Source: Tannerellaceae bacterium (GTDB lineage: Bacteria > Bacteroidota > Bacteroidia > Bacteroidales > Tannerellaceae). From it: 64,000 nucleotides of DNA. Each line of letters opens with the position of its first letter. Positions within the stretch are counted from its first letter, which is position 1. Location of the stretch: NCBI GenBank assembly GCA_031271045.1, contig JAISWO010000036.1, positions 23,864-87,863 of the forward strand, read 5' to 3'. Shown piece after piece: positions 25,885 to 34,358 of this stretch. The notes beneath the pieces were generated by a model. That model saw nothing but the letters and a program-made list of their open reading frames with translations. It had not been told where the DNA came from and did not search any database. Both the position numbers and the translations under genes were made by a program.

Positions 25885-27102
25885 ATGAACAAAACAATGA
25901 AGAGCATTATCATTCTGGGAGACGGCATGGCCGACGAGCCCATCGCCTCCCTGGGCGGGAGAACGCCCCTGCAATACGCACATACCCCCTATATGGACCT
26001 GCTGGCCGGAAAAGGCGTCACCGGACGCTTGGATACAATCCCCCCAGGCTTCCACCCCGGAAGCGAAGTAGCCAACCTTGCCATCCTGGGATACGATCTG
26101 TCGCAAGTCTACGAAGGACGGGGCGTCCTGGAAGCCGCCAGCATGGGCGTCGATCTCCACCCGGGCGAACTGGCCCTGCGCTGTAACCTGATCAGCATCG
26201 AAGGCGACATCATCAACAATCATTCATCAGGACATATCCCTACCGCAGAAGCCGCCGAACTCATCAACTACCTCAACGAGACCCTGGGAACGGAGCAGGT
26301 GCGCTTCCATACCGGCGTCTCCTACCGGCACCTGCTGGTTGTCTGCGGAGGAGATAAACGGGTGGACTGCACGCCTCCGCACGACGTCCCCCTACGTCCT
26401 TACCGCCCCCTCTTAGTCCGCCCGCAAACGCCCGAAGCCTCCGCGACGGCCTCCCTGCTGAACGACCTCATCCTCCGCTCGCAAGAACTCCTCCGCCAAC
26501 ATCCGCTCAACCTCAGGCGCATCGCTCAGGGACAATCCCCGGCCAACAGTATATGGCCCTGGTCGCCCGGCTACCGCCCCGCCATGCCAACCCTCAACGA
26601 AATGTACGGCCTACGGAAGACCGCTGTCATCTCCGCCGTCGACCTGATCCGGGGCATCGGCGTATACGCCGGTATGGAGGTGATCCCTGTCGAAGGCGCT
26701 ACCGGCCTGCACGACACCAACTATGAAGGAAAGACAAACGCCGCCCTCGAAGCGCTCCGGACGAACGACTTTGTCTACCTCCATATCGAAGCCAGCGACG
26801 AAGCCGGGCACGAAGGCAACGTAGCGCTGAAAGTCAAAACCATCGAAGATCTTGATCACCGCGTAGTACGCCCCCTCTACGAAGCCCTCCAAAGCCGGGA
26901 CGAGCCTGTGGCGATCGCCATCCTCCCCGACCATCCCACCCCCTGCGCTATCCGTACGCATACGAATACGCCCATCCCTTTCCTTATCTATAAACCGGGG
27001 CAAAAACCGGATCCCGTGACCCGGTACGATGAATTATCCGTCGAAAAGGGTAACTTTGCCCTACTAAAAGCAAATCAATTCATGATGGAGTTACTCAGTT
27101 AG
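25885..27102 (+). CDS. ApgM-like phosphotransferase, proposed homoserine kinase
   Basis: A protein of 405 residues of the alkaline-phosphatase-superfamily, archaeal-type cofactor-independent phosphoglycerate mutase group: IIILGDGMADEP (metal and nucleophile region), GSEVANLAILGYD, and late metal ligands EASDEAGHEGN and ILPDHPTP. In Bacteroidetes and some other phyla without thrB, a member of this family sits between aspartokinase/homoserine dehydrogenase and threonine synthase and has been proposed to act as the homoserine kinase. That context is present here, with thrC 35 nt downstream. ATG 25885 or 25897 (MKSIIILGDG) are both possible. The kinase role is inferred from context; mutase activity is the alternative. 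Confidence 0.85.
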   Translation: MNKTMKSIIILGDGMADEPIASLGGRTPLQYAHTPYMDLLAGKGVTGRLDTIPPGFHPGSEVANLAILGYDLSQVYEGRGVLEAASMGVDLHPGELALRCNLISIEGDIINNHSSGHIPTAEAAELINYLNETLGTEQVRFHTGVSYRHLLVVCGGDKRVDCTPPHDVPLRPYRPLLVRPQTPEASATASLLNDLILRSQELLRQHPLNLRRIAQGQSPANSIWPWSPGYRPAMPTLNEMYGLRKTAVISAVDLIRGIGVYAGMEVIPVEGATGLHDTNYEGKTNAALEALRTNDFVYLHIEASDEAGHEGNVALKVKTIEDLDHRVVRPLYEALQSRDEPVAIAILPDHPTPCAIRTHTNTPIPFLIYKPGQKPDPVTRYDELSVEKGNFALLKANQFMMELLS

Positions 27103-27137
27103 TTACACGTTATGAGTTATAAGTTACGAAAAGAAAC

Positions 27138-28451
27138 ATGAAATATTACAGTACAAACAAAGACGCCCCCCTGGCCTCGCTCAAACGAGCCGTCATCAAA
27201 GGACTTGCAGGAGATAAAGGGCTGTATATGCCCGAAAATATAGACCTCCTGAAAGACTTTGTCATCGGGGAAATGAAAGATATGACGTTCCAGGAGATAG
27301 CCTGCACCGTAGCCCGCGCCTTGTTTGGTGACGATGTGAACGGCGATACGCTCGACCGGATCGTCATCGACTCCTTACCTTTCGATACGCCCGTCGTCCC
27401 CTTGCACGATCATATCTACAGTCTCGAACTCTTCCATGGCCCTACGCTGGCATTCAAAGACGTAGGCGCCCGCTTCATGGCGCGCCTGCTGGGCTATTTC
27501 ATCGACAACGAAGGCGTCAGAGACGTGAATGTGCTGGTCGCCACCTCCGGCGATACGGGTAGCGCCGTAGCCAACGGATTCTTGGGAGTAGAAGGCATTC
27601 GGGTGTATGTGCTTTACCCGAAAGGAAAGGTCAGCCCCATCCAGGAATGTCAATTCACTACCCTTGGGCAGAATATTACCGCATTGGAGATAGACGGAAC
27701 GTTCGACGATTGCCAGGCGCTTGTCAAAGCCGCCTTCATGGACGAGGAGATGAACGAACACTCGAAACTGACTTCCGCCAACTCCATCAATGTCGCCCGC
27801 TTCCTGCCCCAGTCGTTCTATTACTTCTATGCCTATGCACAGTTAGACAAAATAGGGCAGGCCGACGAATTGGTGATCAGTGTCCCTAGCGGCAACTTTG
27901 GCAACCTTACCGCCGGATTGTTCGCCCACTGGATGGGCTTGCCCGTCAAACGCTTTATTGCTGCCAACAACCGCAACGATGTCTTCCTTGATTACCTGAA
28001 GACCGGCCTCTATACGCCCCGTCCCTCCGTTGCTACGCTGGCCAACGCCATGGACGTGGGCAACCCCAGCAACTTTGCCCGCATCCTGGACTTGTTCAGC
28101 ATCTATCCCAACCCCTACGCCGCTATCCGGAAGCGCATCGCCGGCTATCGCTATACCGACGAAGACATCGCCGCCACCCTGCGCCGAGTCTACGCCTCCT
28201 ACGGCTACGTATTAGATCCTCACGGCGCCTGCGCCTATCAAGCATTGATAGATGACAAGCTGACAGAAAGTGAGACCGGCCTTTTCCTGGAGACTGCTCA
28301 TCCCGCCAAATTCAAAAACACGGTAGATAACATTCTGGGGATAGACATCGCCCTTCCGCCCAAGCTCCGCGCCTTTATGGAAGGCGACAAGCAAAGCATT
28401 GCACTGGGCAAGGACTTTGCCGGTTTCAAAGACTACTTCCTCCGGCAATAA
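27138..28451 (+). CDS. thrC: Threonine synthase
   Basis: A protein of 437 residues. It has the N-terminal MKYYSTNKDAP start of the family, the PLP-binding lysine in HGPTLAFKDVGARF (about residue 110), the VATSGDTGSAVANGF loop and SGNFGNLTAGL phosphate-binding turn. It converts O-phosphohomoserine to threonine, the final step of the pathway whose earlier enzymes lie upstream. It ends 15 nt before the convergent isomerase-like gene. Length and motifs are complete. Confidence 0.95.
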   Translation: MKYYSTNKDAPLASLKRAVIKGLAGDKGLYMPENIDLLKDFVIGEMKDMTFQEIACTVARALFGDDVNGDTLDRIVIDSLPFDTPVVPLHDHIYSLELFHGPTLAFKDVGARFMARLLGYFIDNEGVRDVNVLVATSGDTGSAVANGFLGVEGIRVYVLYPKGKVSPIQECQFTTLGQNITALEIDGTFDDCQALVKAAFMDEEMNEHSKLTSANSINVARFLPQSFYYFYAYAQLDKIGQADELVISVPSGNFGNLTAGLFAHWMGLPVKRFIAANNRNDVFLDYLKTGLYTPRPSVATLANAMDVGNPSNFARILDLFSIYPNPYAAIRKRIAGYRYTDEDIAATLRRVYASYGYVLDPHGACAYQALIDDKLTESETGLFLETAHPAKFKNTVDNILGIDIALPPKLRAFMEGDKQSIALGKDFAGFKDYFLRQ

Positions 28452-28466
28452 GCTACGAGAAGAGGT

Positions 28467-29375
28467 TCACCATTTGACGAAGCCGGCTTTATCCAGGTAT
28501 TCGTAGCATTTCCCGACCGAGATGCGCGGCTCGTATTTATACCCTTCCTGTTCGACAAAATAGTCTTCCAGTCCGGAGCCGGGTGTAGGGAAGAGGGCGA
28601 ATACTTCATTCAGGCGCACATCTCCTTCTCCAAATTCGGTAGGCGCTTTGGTGGTGAGATCGGTATCCCGGATGTGAAGCGTCCGGAAGCGTCCGGGGTA
28701 TTTGATCAGGTAGCCGACGTAGTCGCCCATCACATTGGCCACGTGTCCGATGTCCATTTGGAAAGTAACCAGCTCTTTGTCGGTCAACTCGATGTACTTC
28801 TGATACGGTATCTGTCTTTCGATGGCATTGAACTCGTCTGTGTGGTTGTGATATGCGAAATTCAGTCCAAAAGTTTTAGCCAGCTCTCCTATCCGGTTGA
28901 AAGTGGCGGCCAGCTTTTTCACTTCATCCAACCGGGTATAGCGGCTGCCCGGATAACCGGCTTGAACGATCCATTTAGCTCCTGCCATACGCGTATCTTC
29001 CATATTTTGCTTTACGGCATCCCATGCCGCATCGGTATCGCTTGCGTATACGTTGAACCCCGTGTGCGAGCTGGTCATTTTCATACCCAAGTCAGCGAGT
29101 TGTTTCTTGAAATCGGAAGGTGTTTTACCGAAATATTGCCTGTCCCTGTATCCGTAGCTTTCCAATAGTTGGTAGCCCATGCCGGCTACGGCCTTGAGCG
29201 TTCCATCGGGGTCTTTTCTCATATCGTCGCGCAAGCTATAAAGTTGCAGTCCGATTTGTTTCTTTGCTTCATTGTGCTGCGGGACGCTTGCCAGTGAAGC
29301 CGGGGTTGCCGCGCCAGCAATAACTGCCGTGCCAGCGATTACGCCGCTTTGCCTAAAAAAATGTCGTCTGTTCAT
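28467..29375 (-). CDS. Exported sugar phosphate isomerase/epimerase-like TIM-barrel protein
   Basis: A protein of 302 residues. The N-terminus MNRRHFFRQSGVIAGTAVIAG has a twin-arginine type export signal. The rest is an AP-endonuclease-2/xylose-isomerase-like barrel: IGLQLYSLRDDM, the metal-ligand regions GLNFAYHNHTDEF and VTFQMDIGHVANV, and FRTLHIRDTD. Many Bacteroidetes have such proteins in sugar catabolism, with unknown substrate. It is 12 nt from purN on the same strand but shares no pathway with it. Confidence 0.83.
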   Translation of the reverse strand: MNRRHFFRQSGVIAGTAVIAGAATPASLASVPQHNEAKKQIGLQLYSLRDDMRKDPDGTLKAVAGMGYQLLESYGYRDRQYFGKTPSDFKKQLADLGMKMTSSHTGFNVYASDTDAAWDAVKQNMEDTRMAGAKWIVQAGYPGSRYTRLDEVKKLAATFNRIGELAKTFGLNFAYHNHTDEFNAIERQIPYQKYIELTDKELVTFQMDIGHVANVMGDYVGYLIKYPGRFRTLHIRDTDLTTKAPTEFGEGDVRLNEVFALFPTPGSGLEDYFVEQEGYKYEPRISVGKCYEYLDKAGFVKW

Positions 29376-29387
29376 TATGATGGTAAT

Positions 29388-29951
29388 TTAGAGTAAGAGT
29401 GCCTTGATCACGCGAGGGTAATGGGCATATTCCAACGCATGCACCTTCGAGGCGACATCTTCGGGCGTATCGTCCGGCTCAAGAGGGCAAGTAGCCTGAA
29501 AGATGATCGCCCCTTCGTCGTAGTGCTCATTAATATAATGTATCGTGATGCCCGATTCCTTTTCTCCGGCGGCAACTACGGCCTCATGTACGTGCATACC
29601 ATACATTCCCTTGCCTCCGTATTTGGGCAATAGCGCAGGATGTATATTGATGATCTTATGAGGAAAAGCAAGGAGTAATGCTTCGGAGATTTTGTTCATA
29701 AAGCCGGCCAGCACAATGAAGTCAACATCATATTCTTTCAATTTCCTTATAATAGGCTCTGCTTCCGTAAACTCGTCTTGAGAGAAGACGAAGGAGGGAA
29801 CCCCCAGTTTGTTTACGCGCGCATGCACTCCCGCCTTAGGATTATTCGAAAGTACGGCAGCAACTTTTATCGCTTTGCTTCCTGCAAAGCAGCGGATTAT
29901 ATTCTCCGCATTCGTTCCCGAACCTGATGCAAAAATGGCAATATTCTTCAT
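29388..29951 (-). CDS. purN: Phosphoribosylglycinamide formyltransferase
   Basis: A protein of 187 residues. It shows the family start NIAIFASGSGTNAENIIRCF, the SNNPKAGVHARV loop, the VLAGFMNKIS strand, the catalytic region INIHPALLPKYGGKGMYG (Asn and His) and the closing aspartate in ESGITIHYINEHYDEG. It transfers a formyl group from 10-formyl-THF to GAR in purine synthesis. It is divergent from acpP, with 155 nt between them. Confidence 0.95.
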   Translation of the reverse strand: MKNIAIFASGSGTNAENIIRCFAGSKAIKVAAVLSNNPKAGVHARVNKLGVPSFVFSQDEFTEAEPIIRKLKEYDVDFIVLAGFMNKISEALLLAFPHKIINIHPALLPKYGGKGMYGMHVHEAVVAAGEKESGITIHYINEHYDEGAIIFQATCPLEPDDTPEDVASKVHALEYAHYPRVIKALLL

Positions 29952-30024
29952 TCGTATTTGCAGTTAAAATGCACAAGAGAAGAAAAAATGTGCAGTTTTG
30001 CGCATTTTTAGGGTTTTATATTTG

Positions 30025-30053
30025 TTTGGTAACACAAAAATTTCTTTCCTTTG
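30025..30053 (+). promoter_or_regulatory. Candidate acpP promoter
   Basis: A -7 box close to consensus, TTCCTTTG, lies at 30046-30053, with TTTG at 30025-30028 (or 30021-30024) as the -33 element. Transcription would begin near 30058 and give a 5' leader of about 50 nt. It serves the acpP-fabF-rnc set. Confidence 0.5.
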
Positions 30054-30106
30054 CACTGCAAATTTAAAAAGTATATTCATATTTATTAATCTAAATTCAA
30101 AAAGTT

Positions 30107-30340
30107 ATGTCTGAAGTTGCATCTAGAGTAAAAGCTATCATCGTTGATAAGTTAAGTGTTGAAGAAACAGAAGTTACAAACGAAGCAAGCTTTACTAATG
30201 ATTTAGGAGCAGACTCTCTTGATACAGTGGAGTTGATTATGGAATTCGAAAAAGAATTTAATATCTCAATTCCGGACGATCAAGCAGAAAAGATTGCGAC
30301 AGTAGGCGATGCCATCGCTTATGTAGAAGCAAATAAGTAG
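30107..30340 (+). CDS. acpP: Acyl carrier protein
   Basis: A small acidic protein of 77 residues. The phosphopantetheine attachment serine is in [15 protein letters not shown] (Ser37). It carries growing acyl chains in type II fatty acid synthesis. It is followed 20 nt later by fabF, the usual Bacteroidetes order, and then rnc. Complete and typical. Confidence 0.97.
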   Translation: MSEVASRVKAIIVDKLSVEETEVTNEASFTNDLGADSLDTVELIMEFEKEFNISIPDDQAEKIATVGDAIAYVEANK

Positions 30341-30360
30341 TAATCTCTTTATTTCACAGT

Positions 30361-31617
30361 ATGGAATTGAAAAGAGTTGTAGTAACAGGTCTGGGAGCTA
30401 TTACTCCTCTTGGTAATGCCCTTATCCCTACGTGGGAGGGGCTTATCGGAGGAAAGAGTGGAGCCGGGCCTATTACTCAGTTTGACGCGTCGAAGTTTAA
30501 GACCCATTTTGCCTGCGAAGTAAAAGGTTTCGATCCGTTGCAAATAATAGATCGTAAGGAAGCCCGCAAGTGTGACCGATACACCTTACTGGCGCTGAAT
30601 GCGGCCAAAGAAGCGATAAACGATGCGGGATTTGATCTTGAGAAAGAAGATCTTGACCGTATCGGCGTTATTTTCGCGTCCGGGGTTGGAGGCATCAAAA
30701 CATTTGAGGAAGAAGTAAACGGCTATAGTGAAGAACGCGGTCCGCGTTTCAATCCCTTCTTTATTCCGAAGATGATATCAGATATTGCCGCCGGGCAAAT
30801 ATCCATGTTGTACGGATTCCGGGGGCCTAACTTCGCCACAGTGTCGGCATGCGCTTCGTCTACAAATGCCATATCCGATGCGTTCAATTACATTCGTTTG
30901 GGAAAAGCGAATGCCATCGTTACAGGAGGAGCCGAGGCCGCTATTTCGGCAGCCGGAGTAGGAGGGTTCAACGCCATGAATGCCCTATCCACCCGGAACG
31001 ATGCTCCGCAGACAGCCTCGCGTCCGTTCAGCGCCAGTCGCGACGGATTCGTTCTGGGAGAAGGAGCAGCCTGTCTGGTACTGGAAGAAATGGATCATGC
31101 CGTGTCGCGAGGAGCTACCATTTATTGTGAGATTGCAGGATCCGGATTGTCGGCAGATGCATATCATCTGACAGCCTCACATCCGGATGGTTTGGGCGCC
31201 AGATTAGTGATGAGAAATGCCTTGGAAGATGCCGGGATGAAGCCGGAAGACATTGATTATATCAATGTACACGGGACCTCTACGCCGGTGGGTGATATCT
31301 CGGAAGCCAAAGCGATCAAAGATGTATTCGGAGAACATGCCTATCAACTGAATATAAGTTCAACCAAATCAATGACCGGCCATTTGCTGGGAGCTGCCGG
31401 GGCTTTGGAGACCATCGCCTGCATTATGGCCGTGAAAGAAAGCATTGTTCCCCCCACTATCAATCATGCAGAAGGAGACGAAGACCCTGAAATTGATTAC
31501 AAACTGAATTTTACATTCAACAAAACACAAGAAAGAGAAATACGTGCAGCATTGTCCAACACCTTTGGTTTTGGCGGACATAATGCAAGTGTTATAGTAA
31601 AGAAATTCCTCAGATAA
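30361..31617 (+). CDS. fabF: 3-oxoacyl-ACP synthase II
   Basis: A protein of 418 residues of the condensing enzyme family. The active-site cysteine is in FATVSACASSTNAI (about residue 164), and the two histidines are in INVHGTSTPVGD and KSMTGHLLGAAGA. It elongates acyl-ACP with malonyl-ACP. The start MELKRVVVTGLGAITPLGN is the usual one. It is the second gene of the acpP-fabF-rnc group. Confidence 0.97.
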   Translation: MELKRVVVTGLGAITPLGNALIPTWEGLIGGKSGAGPITQFDASKFKTHFACEVKGFDPLQIIDRKEARKCDRYTLLALNAAKEAINDAGFDLEKEDLDRIGVIFASGVGGIKTFEEEVNGYSEERGPRFNPFFIPKMISDIAAGQISMLYGFRGPNFATVSACASSTNAISDAFNYIRLGKANAIVTGGAEAAISAAGVGGFNAMNALSTRNDAPQTASRPFSASRDGFVLGEGAACLVLEEMDHAVSRGATIYCEIAGSGLSADAYHLTASHPDGLGARLVMRNALEDAGMKPEDIDYINVHGTSTPVGDISEAKAIKDVFGEHAYQLNISSTKSMTGHLLGAAGALETIACIMAVKESIVPPTINHAEGDEDPEIDYKLNFTFNKTQEREIRAALSNTFGFGGHNASVIVKKFLR

Positions 31618-31634
31618 CCTGTTCGACAATTAAG

Positions 31635-32474
31635 GTGTTTGATTCTATATATAGAATGATAAGGCTTCGGAAAAACAAAAACAAGGAGCCTTATTTGTCT
31701 TTTTATAAGTTGCTTGGATTCTACCCGGACAATGTAGCCTTATACGAAGAGGCCTTTTTGCATACCTCGGCGGCAGAATACGGCAAAGGGAAATGGCATC
31801 ATAACGAACGGCTGGAATTTCTGGGAGACGCAGTACTCGACGCCATAGTAGCCGATATTCTGTACAAACATTTCCCCAATCACAGAGAAGGCTTCCTCAC
31901 CAATACACGCTCCAAGATTGTACAACGCGACAACCTGAACCGCATCGCTGAAAAACTGGGCCTGAACAAGATGTTGGTTGTGACCACACGCCTTAATACG
32001 CGCAATAACTATGTGTATGGGAACGCACTGGAAGCATTGATAGGCGCTATTTACCTGGACCAGGGCTACCGCAAATGCTATCAATTTGTAGACAAGGTCA
32101 TCATCGAAAAATATATCGACCTGGATGGAATCGCCCGCAAGAAGGTGAATTTTAAATCCTCACTCATTGAGTGGAGCCAGAAGAACAAATTGGAAATCAC
32201 ATTCGATGTGATCGAAACGTTTATTGACAACGAGGGCAATCCGGTATTCCAAAGCAAAGCGACCCTGCTCGACAATCAGATAGGCGTAGGTATAGGCTTC
32301 TCGAAAAAGGAATCCCAACAGAATGCCGCCAAGATGGCTATCCGGAAACTCCGTACCGACAAAGAATTGCAACACCTTGTCGCAAACTATAAGAGTAAGC
32401 AGAAAACAGCCGGCAGTGGAGTGGAAGAGCTGCCGGAAGAAGCTATTGCAGCAATCGAAATCAAAGATATATAA
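31635..32474 (+). CDS. rnc: Ribonuclease III
   Basis: A protein of 279 residues with GTG start at 31635. The N-terminus continues into EPYLSFYKLLGFYPDN as in Bacteroidetes homologues, so this start is preferred over ATG 31656. The catalytic signature is HNERLEFLGDAVLDAIVADI; a second acidic cluster is NALEALIGAIYLDQGY. A double-stranded RNA-binding domain follows (FKSSLIEWSQKNK to AAKMAIRKLR). It processes rRNA and dsRNA. It lies 17 nt after fabF and 3 nt before the LytTR regulator. Confidence 0.95.
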   Translation: MFDSIYRMIRLRKNKNKEPYLSFYKLLGFYPDNVALYEEAFLHTSAAEYGKGKWHHNERLEFLGDAVLDAIVADILYKHFPNHREGFLTNTRSKIVQRDNLNRIAEKLGLNKMLVVTTRLNTRNNYVYGNALEALIGAIYLDQGYRKCYQFVDKVIIEKYIDLDGIARKKVNFKSSLIEWSQKNKLEITFDVIETFIDNEGNPVFQSKATLLDNQIGVGIGFSKKESQQNAAKMAIRKLRTDKELQHLVANYKSKQKTAGSGVEELPEEAIAAIEIKDI

Positions 32475-32477
32475 CCA

Positions 32478-33221
32478 ATGGAACTGGGATGTGTGATCAT
32501 AGACGATGAACCCTTAGCCGTCAGCCTGCTGGAAAGCTATGTGAATAAAACCCCTTTCCTGCAATTGAAAGGGACCTTCAACAGCGCCGTCGACGCCCTT
32601 GCCCAATTGAGCGAACATCCCGTTGAACTGCTTTACATAGATATTCAGATGCCCGAATTGAACGGGCTGGAGTTCTCACGTATCATCGGAAACGATATGC
32701 GCATCGTTTTCACTACCGCCTTCGGGCAGTACGCCCTGGACAGTTATAAGGTCAATGCCCTGGATTACCTGCTGAAACCCATCAGCTATCCCGACTTCCT
32801 GAAATCAGCCAACAAAGCCTTGCAATGGTATGAACTCCTGCACAAACAGGATGGAAAACAGACAGAATCACCCATCGCCGGAATTAAAGCGGAAACCATC
32901 TTCATCAAAAGCGAGTACAAACTGATACAAGTAGAATTGCGTAAGATCCTTTACATAGAAGGACTGAAAGACTACATCAAAATATACACCGAAGGAGAAG
33001 CCAGCCCGATTCTCTCGCTCATGAACATGAAAACAATGGAAGACCTGCTGCCTCCCGACCGCTTTGTCCGCGTACATCGCTCCTTTATCGTCCAGCCGGA
33101 GAAAATCAAGGTGATCGACCGCAACAGGATCGTTTTCGGAAAAGAATACATCCCCATCTCCGACAGCTACCGCCAAAAGTTCAACGACTTCCTGAACGAA
33201 CACTCGTTATTCCCCAAATAA
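32478..33221 (+). CDS. LytTR-family response regulator
   Basis: A protein of 247 residues. It has a receiver domain with acidic pocket VIIDDEP, the phospho-acceptor Asp in LLYIDIQMPELNG (about residue 55), FTTAFGQYA and the lysine in YLLKPI. The C-terminal LytTR DNA-binding domain contains FIKSEYKLIQVELRKILYIEG and FVRVHRSFIV. No histidine kinase gene is adjacent, so the partner must be elsewhere. The gene starts 3 nt after rnc, suggesting co-transcription, and is followed by a palindromic tandem array. Confidence 0.92.
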   Translation: MELGCVIIDDEPLAVSLLESYVNKTPFLQLKGTFNSAVDALAQLSEHPVELLYIDIQMPELNGLEFSRIIGNDMRIVFTTAFGQYALDSYKVNALDYLLKPISYPDFLKSANKALQWYELLHKQDGKQTESPIAGIKAETIFIKSEYKLIQVELRKILYIEGLKDYIKIYTEGEASPILSLMNMKTMEDLLPPDRFVRVHRSFIVQPEKIKVIDRNRIVFGKEYIPISDSYRQKFNDFLNEHSLFPK

Positions 33222-33246
33222 CATAATGCTTTGACAACATTCAAAG

Positions 33247-33384
33247 CGACTGTTGACAACGCTGTCAACGATCGCTCCACAACGTTGTCAACGATCGCTC
33301 CACAACGCTGTGGACAGTCGCTCCACAACGCTGTGGACAGTCGCTGTGCAACGTTGCACAAAGACTTTGTGCAACGTTGCACAG
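33247..33384. repeat. 23-nt palindrome-centred tandem array (6 units)
   Basis: Units of 23 nt start at 33247, 33270, 33293, 33316, 33339 and 33362. All have the core ACAACGYTGT or GCAACGTTGC. The arms differ but remain complementary: TTGACA-ACGC-TGTCAA (unit 1), TCCACA-ACGC-TGTGGA (units 3 and 4) and TGTGCAACGTTGCACA (units 5 and 6); unit 2 is a hybrid. It lies between the LytTR gene and the promoter of the kinase-ParB gene. The same 23-nt type recurs at 49983-50143. Confidence 0.93.
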
Positions 33385-33436
33385 AGGAGCTTGTCCTAAA
33401 TTCCCGCCCCGGGAAACCATTTATGATTGATCCCGT

Positions 33437-33468
33437 TTTGCAGTTATTCAAATAAAGAATTAGCTTTG
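33437..33468 (+). promoter_or_regulatory. Consensus Bacteroidetes promoter, apparently leaderless
   Basis: The -33 TTTG (33437-33440) is separated by exactly 20 nt from the -7 TAGCTTTG (33461-33468). The ATG of the next gene is at 33473, where transcription would be expected to start, so the mRNA may have little or no 5' leader. Confidence 0.65.
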
Positions 33469-33472
33469 CGCT

Positions 33473-34348
33473 ATGAAAAAGATCATCACCATCACAGGCG
33501 ACCTGGGAAGCGGCAAATCAACCGTCTCCAATCTGCTGAAAGAGAAACTGAATTACGACTATATCTATACCGGCAAAATCCAGCGCGAAATCGCCGACAG
33601 ATATAAAATGACCACCCTGGAGCTGAATAAGTACGCCGAAACACATCCCCAAATAGATGCCGAGATAGACGCCACCTTCAAATCGCTCAAACGCTCGACC
33701 GACTTGATCGTCGACTCCAGAATGGCCTGGTTCTTCCTTCCCCAATCATTCAAAGTATACCTGAAAACCAACTTGCTCGTCTCCGCAAACAGAATATCGG
33801 GCGACAAACAGCGCCGGAACGAAACATACGCCTCCAACGAAGAAGCCTCCCGGAATATCATCGAACGCAAAACAAGCGAAAACAAGCGATACAAAGCACT
33901 CTACGGAGCCGACTCTTCAGATCCCTTCTCCTTTAACCTGACCATCGACACCTCCTTCGTCACCCCCGAAAGAGTAGCCGGAATCATCAACGCCCAATAC
34001 GAGGCCTGGCTCGCCCGGGGCGAATGTTTCAAAGCATTCATCTCCCCCCTGAACCTGTATCCGACCCGCCCCGCCCATCTTTTGGATAAAGACACCTGCC
34101 AAGCGCTCCGCAACGATATGGCAACAAATGGCTACAATCCGGAGCACCCCATCCTTATCGTCCGGAACAATTCGTTCGATTACATCCTGGATGGACACAA
34201 AAGGACAGCCGCCGCCATCCACAACCGTATCGACCTCATCCCCGCAATCTATGCCGACGATACGCTACCCTCCGCCGACCCCGCCCTGCTCGGTGAATGG
34301 GAAGAGTTTAACACATTCAAATACGCAATATATCCCATCCAACTTTAA
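33473..34348 (+). CDS. Cytidylate-kinase-like P-loop domain fused to a ParB-like domain
   Basis: A protein of 291 residues. Residues 1-180 form a small nucleoside monophosphate kinase: P-loop GDLGSGKST (9-17), LIVDSRMAWFF and the basic lid-like SGDKQRRNETYASNEEA, as in cytidylate-kinase-like proteins. Residues about 195-265 resemble ParB/sulfiredoxin-type domains: NPEHPILIVRNN then ILDGHKRTAAAIHN, with the GHKR phosphate-binding motif near 241-244. The combination is unusual; the second domain may bind or use nucleotide. The function is unknown. Its promoter is immediately upstream and a secreted peptidase gene follows after 10 nt. Confidence 0.75.
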   Translation: MKKIITITGDLGSGKSTVSNLLKEKLNYDYIYTGKIQREIADRYKMTTLELNKYAETHPQIDAEIDATFKSLKRSTDLIVDSRMAWFFLPQSFKVYLKTNLLVSANRISGDKQRRNETYASNEEASRNIIERKTSENKRYKALYGADSSDPFSFNLTIDTSFVTPERVAGIINAQYEAWLARGECFKAFISPLNLYPTRPAHLLDKDTCQALRNDMATNGYNPEHPILIVRNNSFDYILDGHKRTAAAIHNRIDLIPAIYADDTLPSADPALLGEWEEFNTFKYAIYPIQL

Positions 34349-34358
34349 AAATACATTT

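Noticed and set aside
33247..33384. CRISPR array
   Set aside because: Units are contiguous with no spacers, the cores are palindromic with different arms, and no cas genes are present. The same holds for the arrays at 7227, 42459 and 49983.
34128..34358. N-terminal extension of the C1B peptidase frame
   Set aside because: It lies within the kinase-ParB gene and precedes a good signal peptide beginning at 34359.
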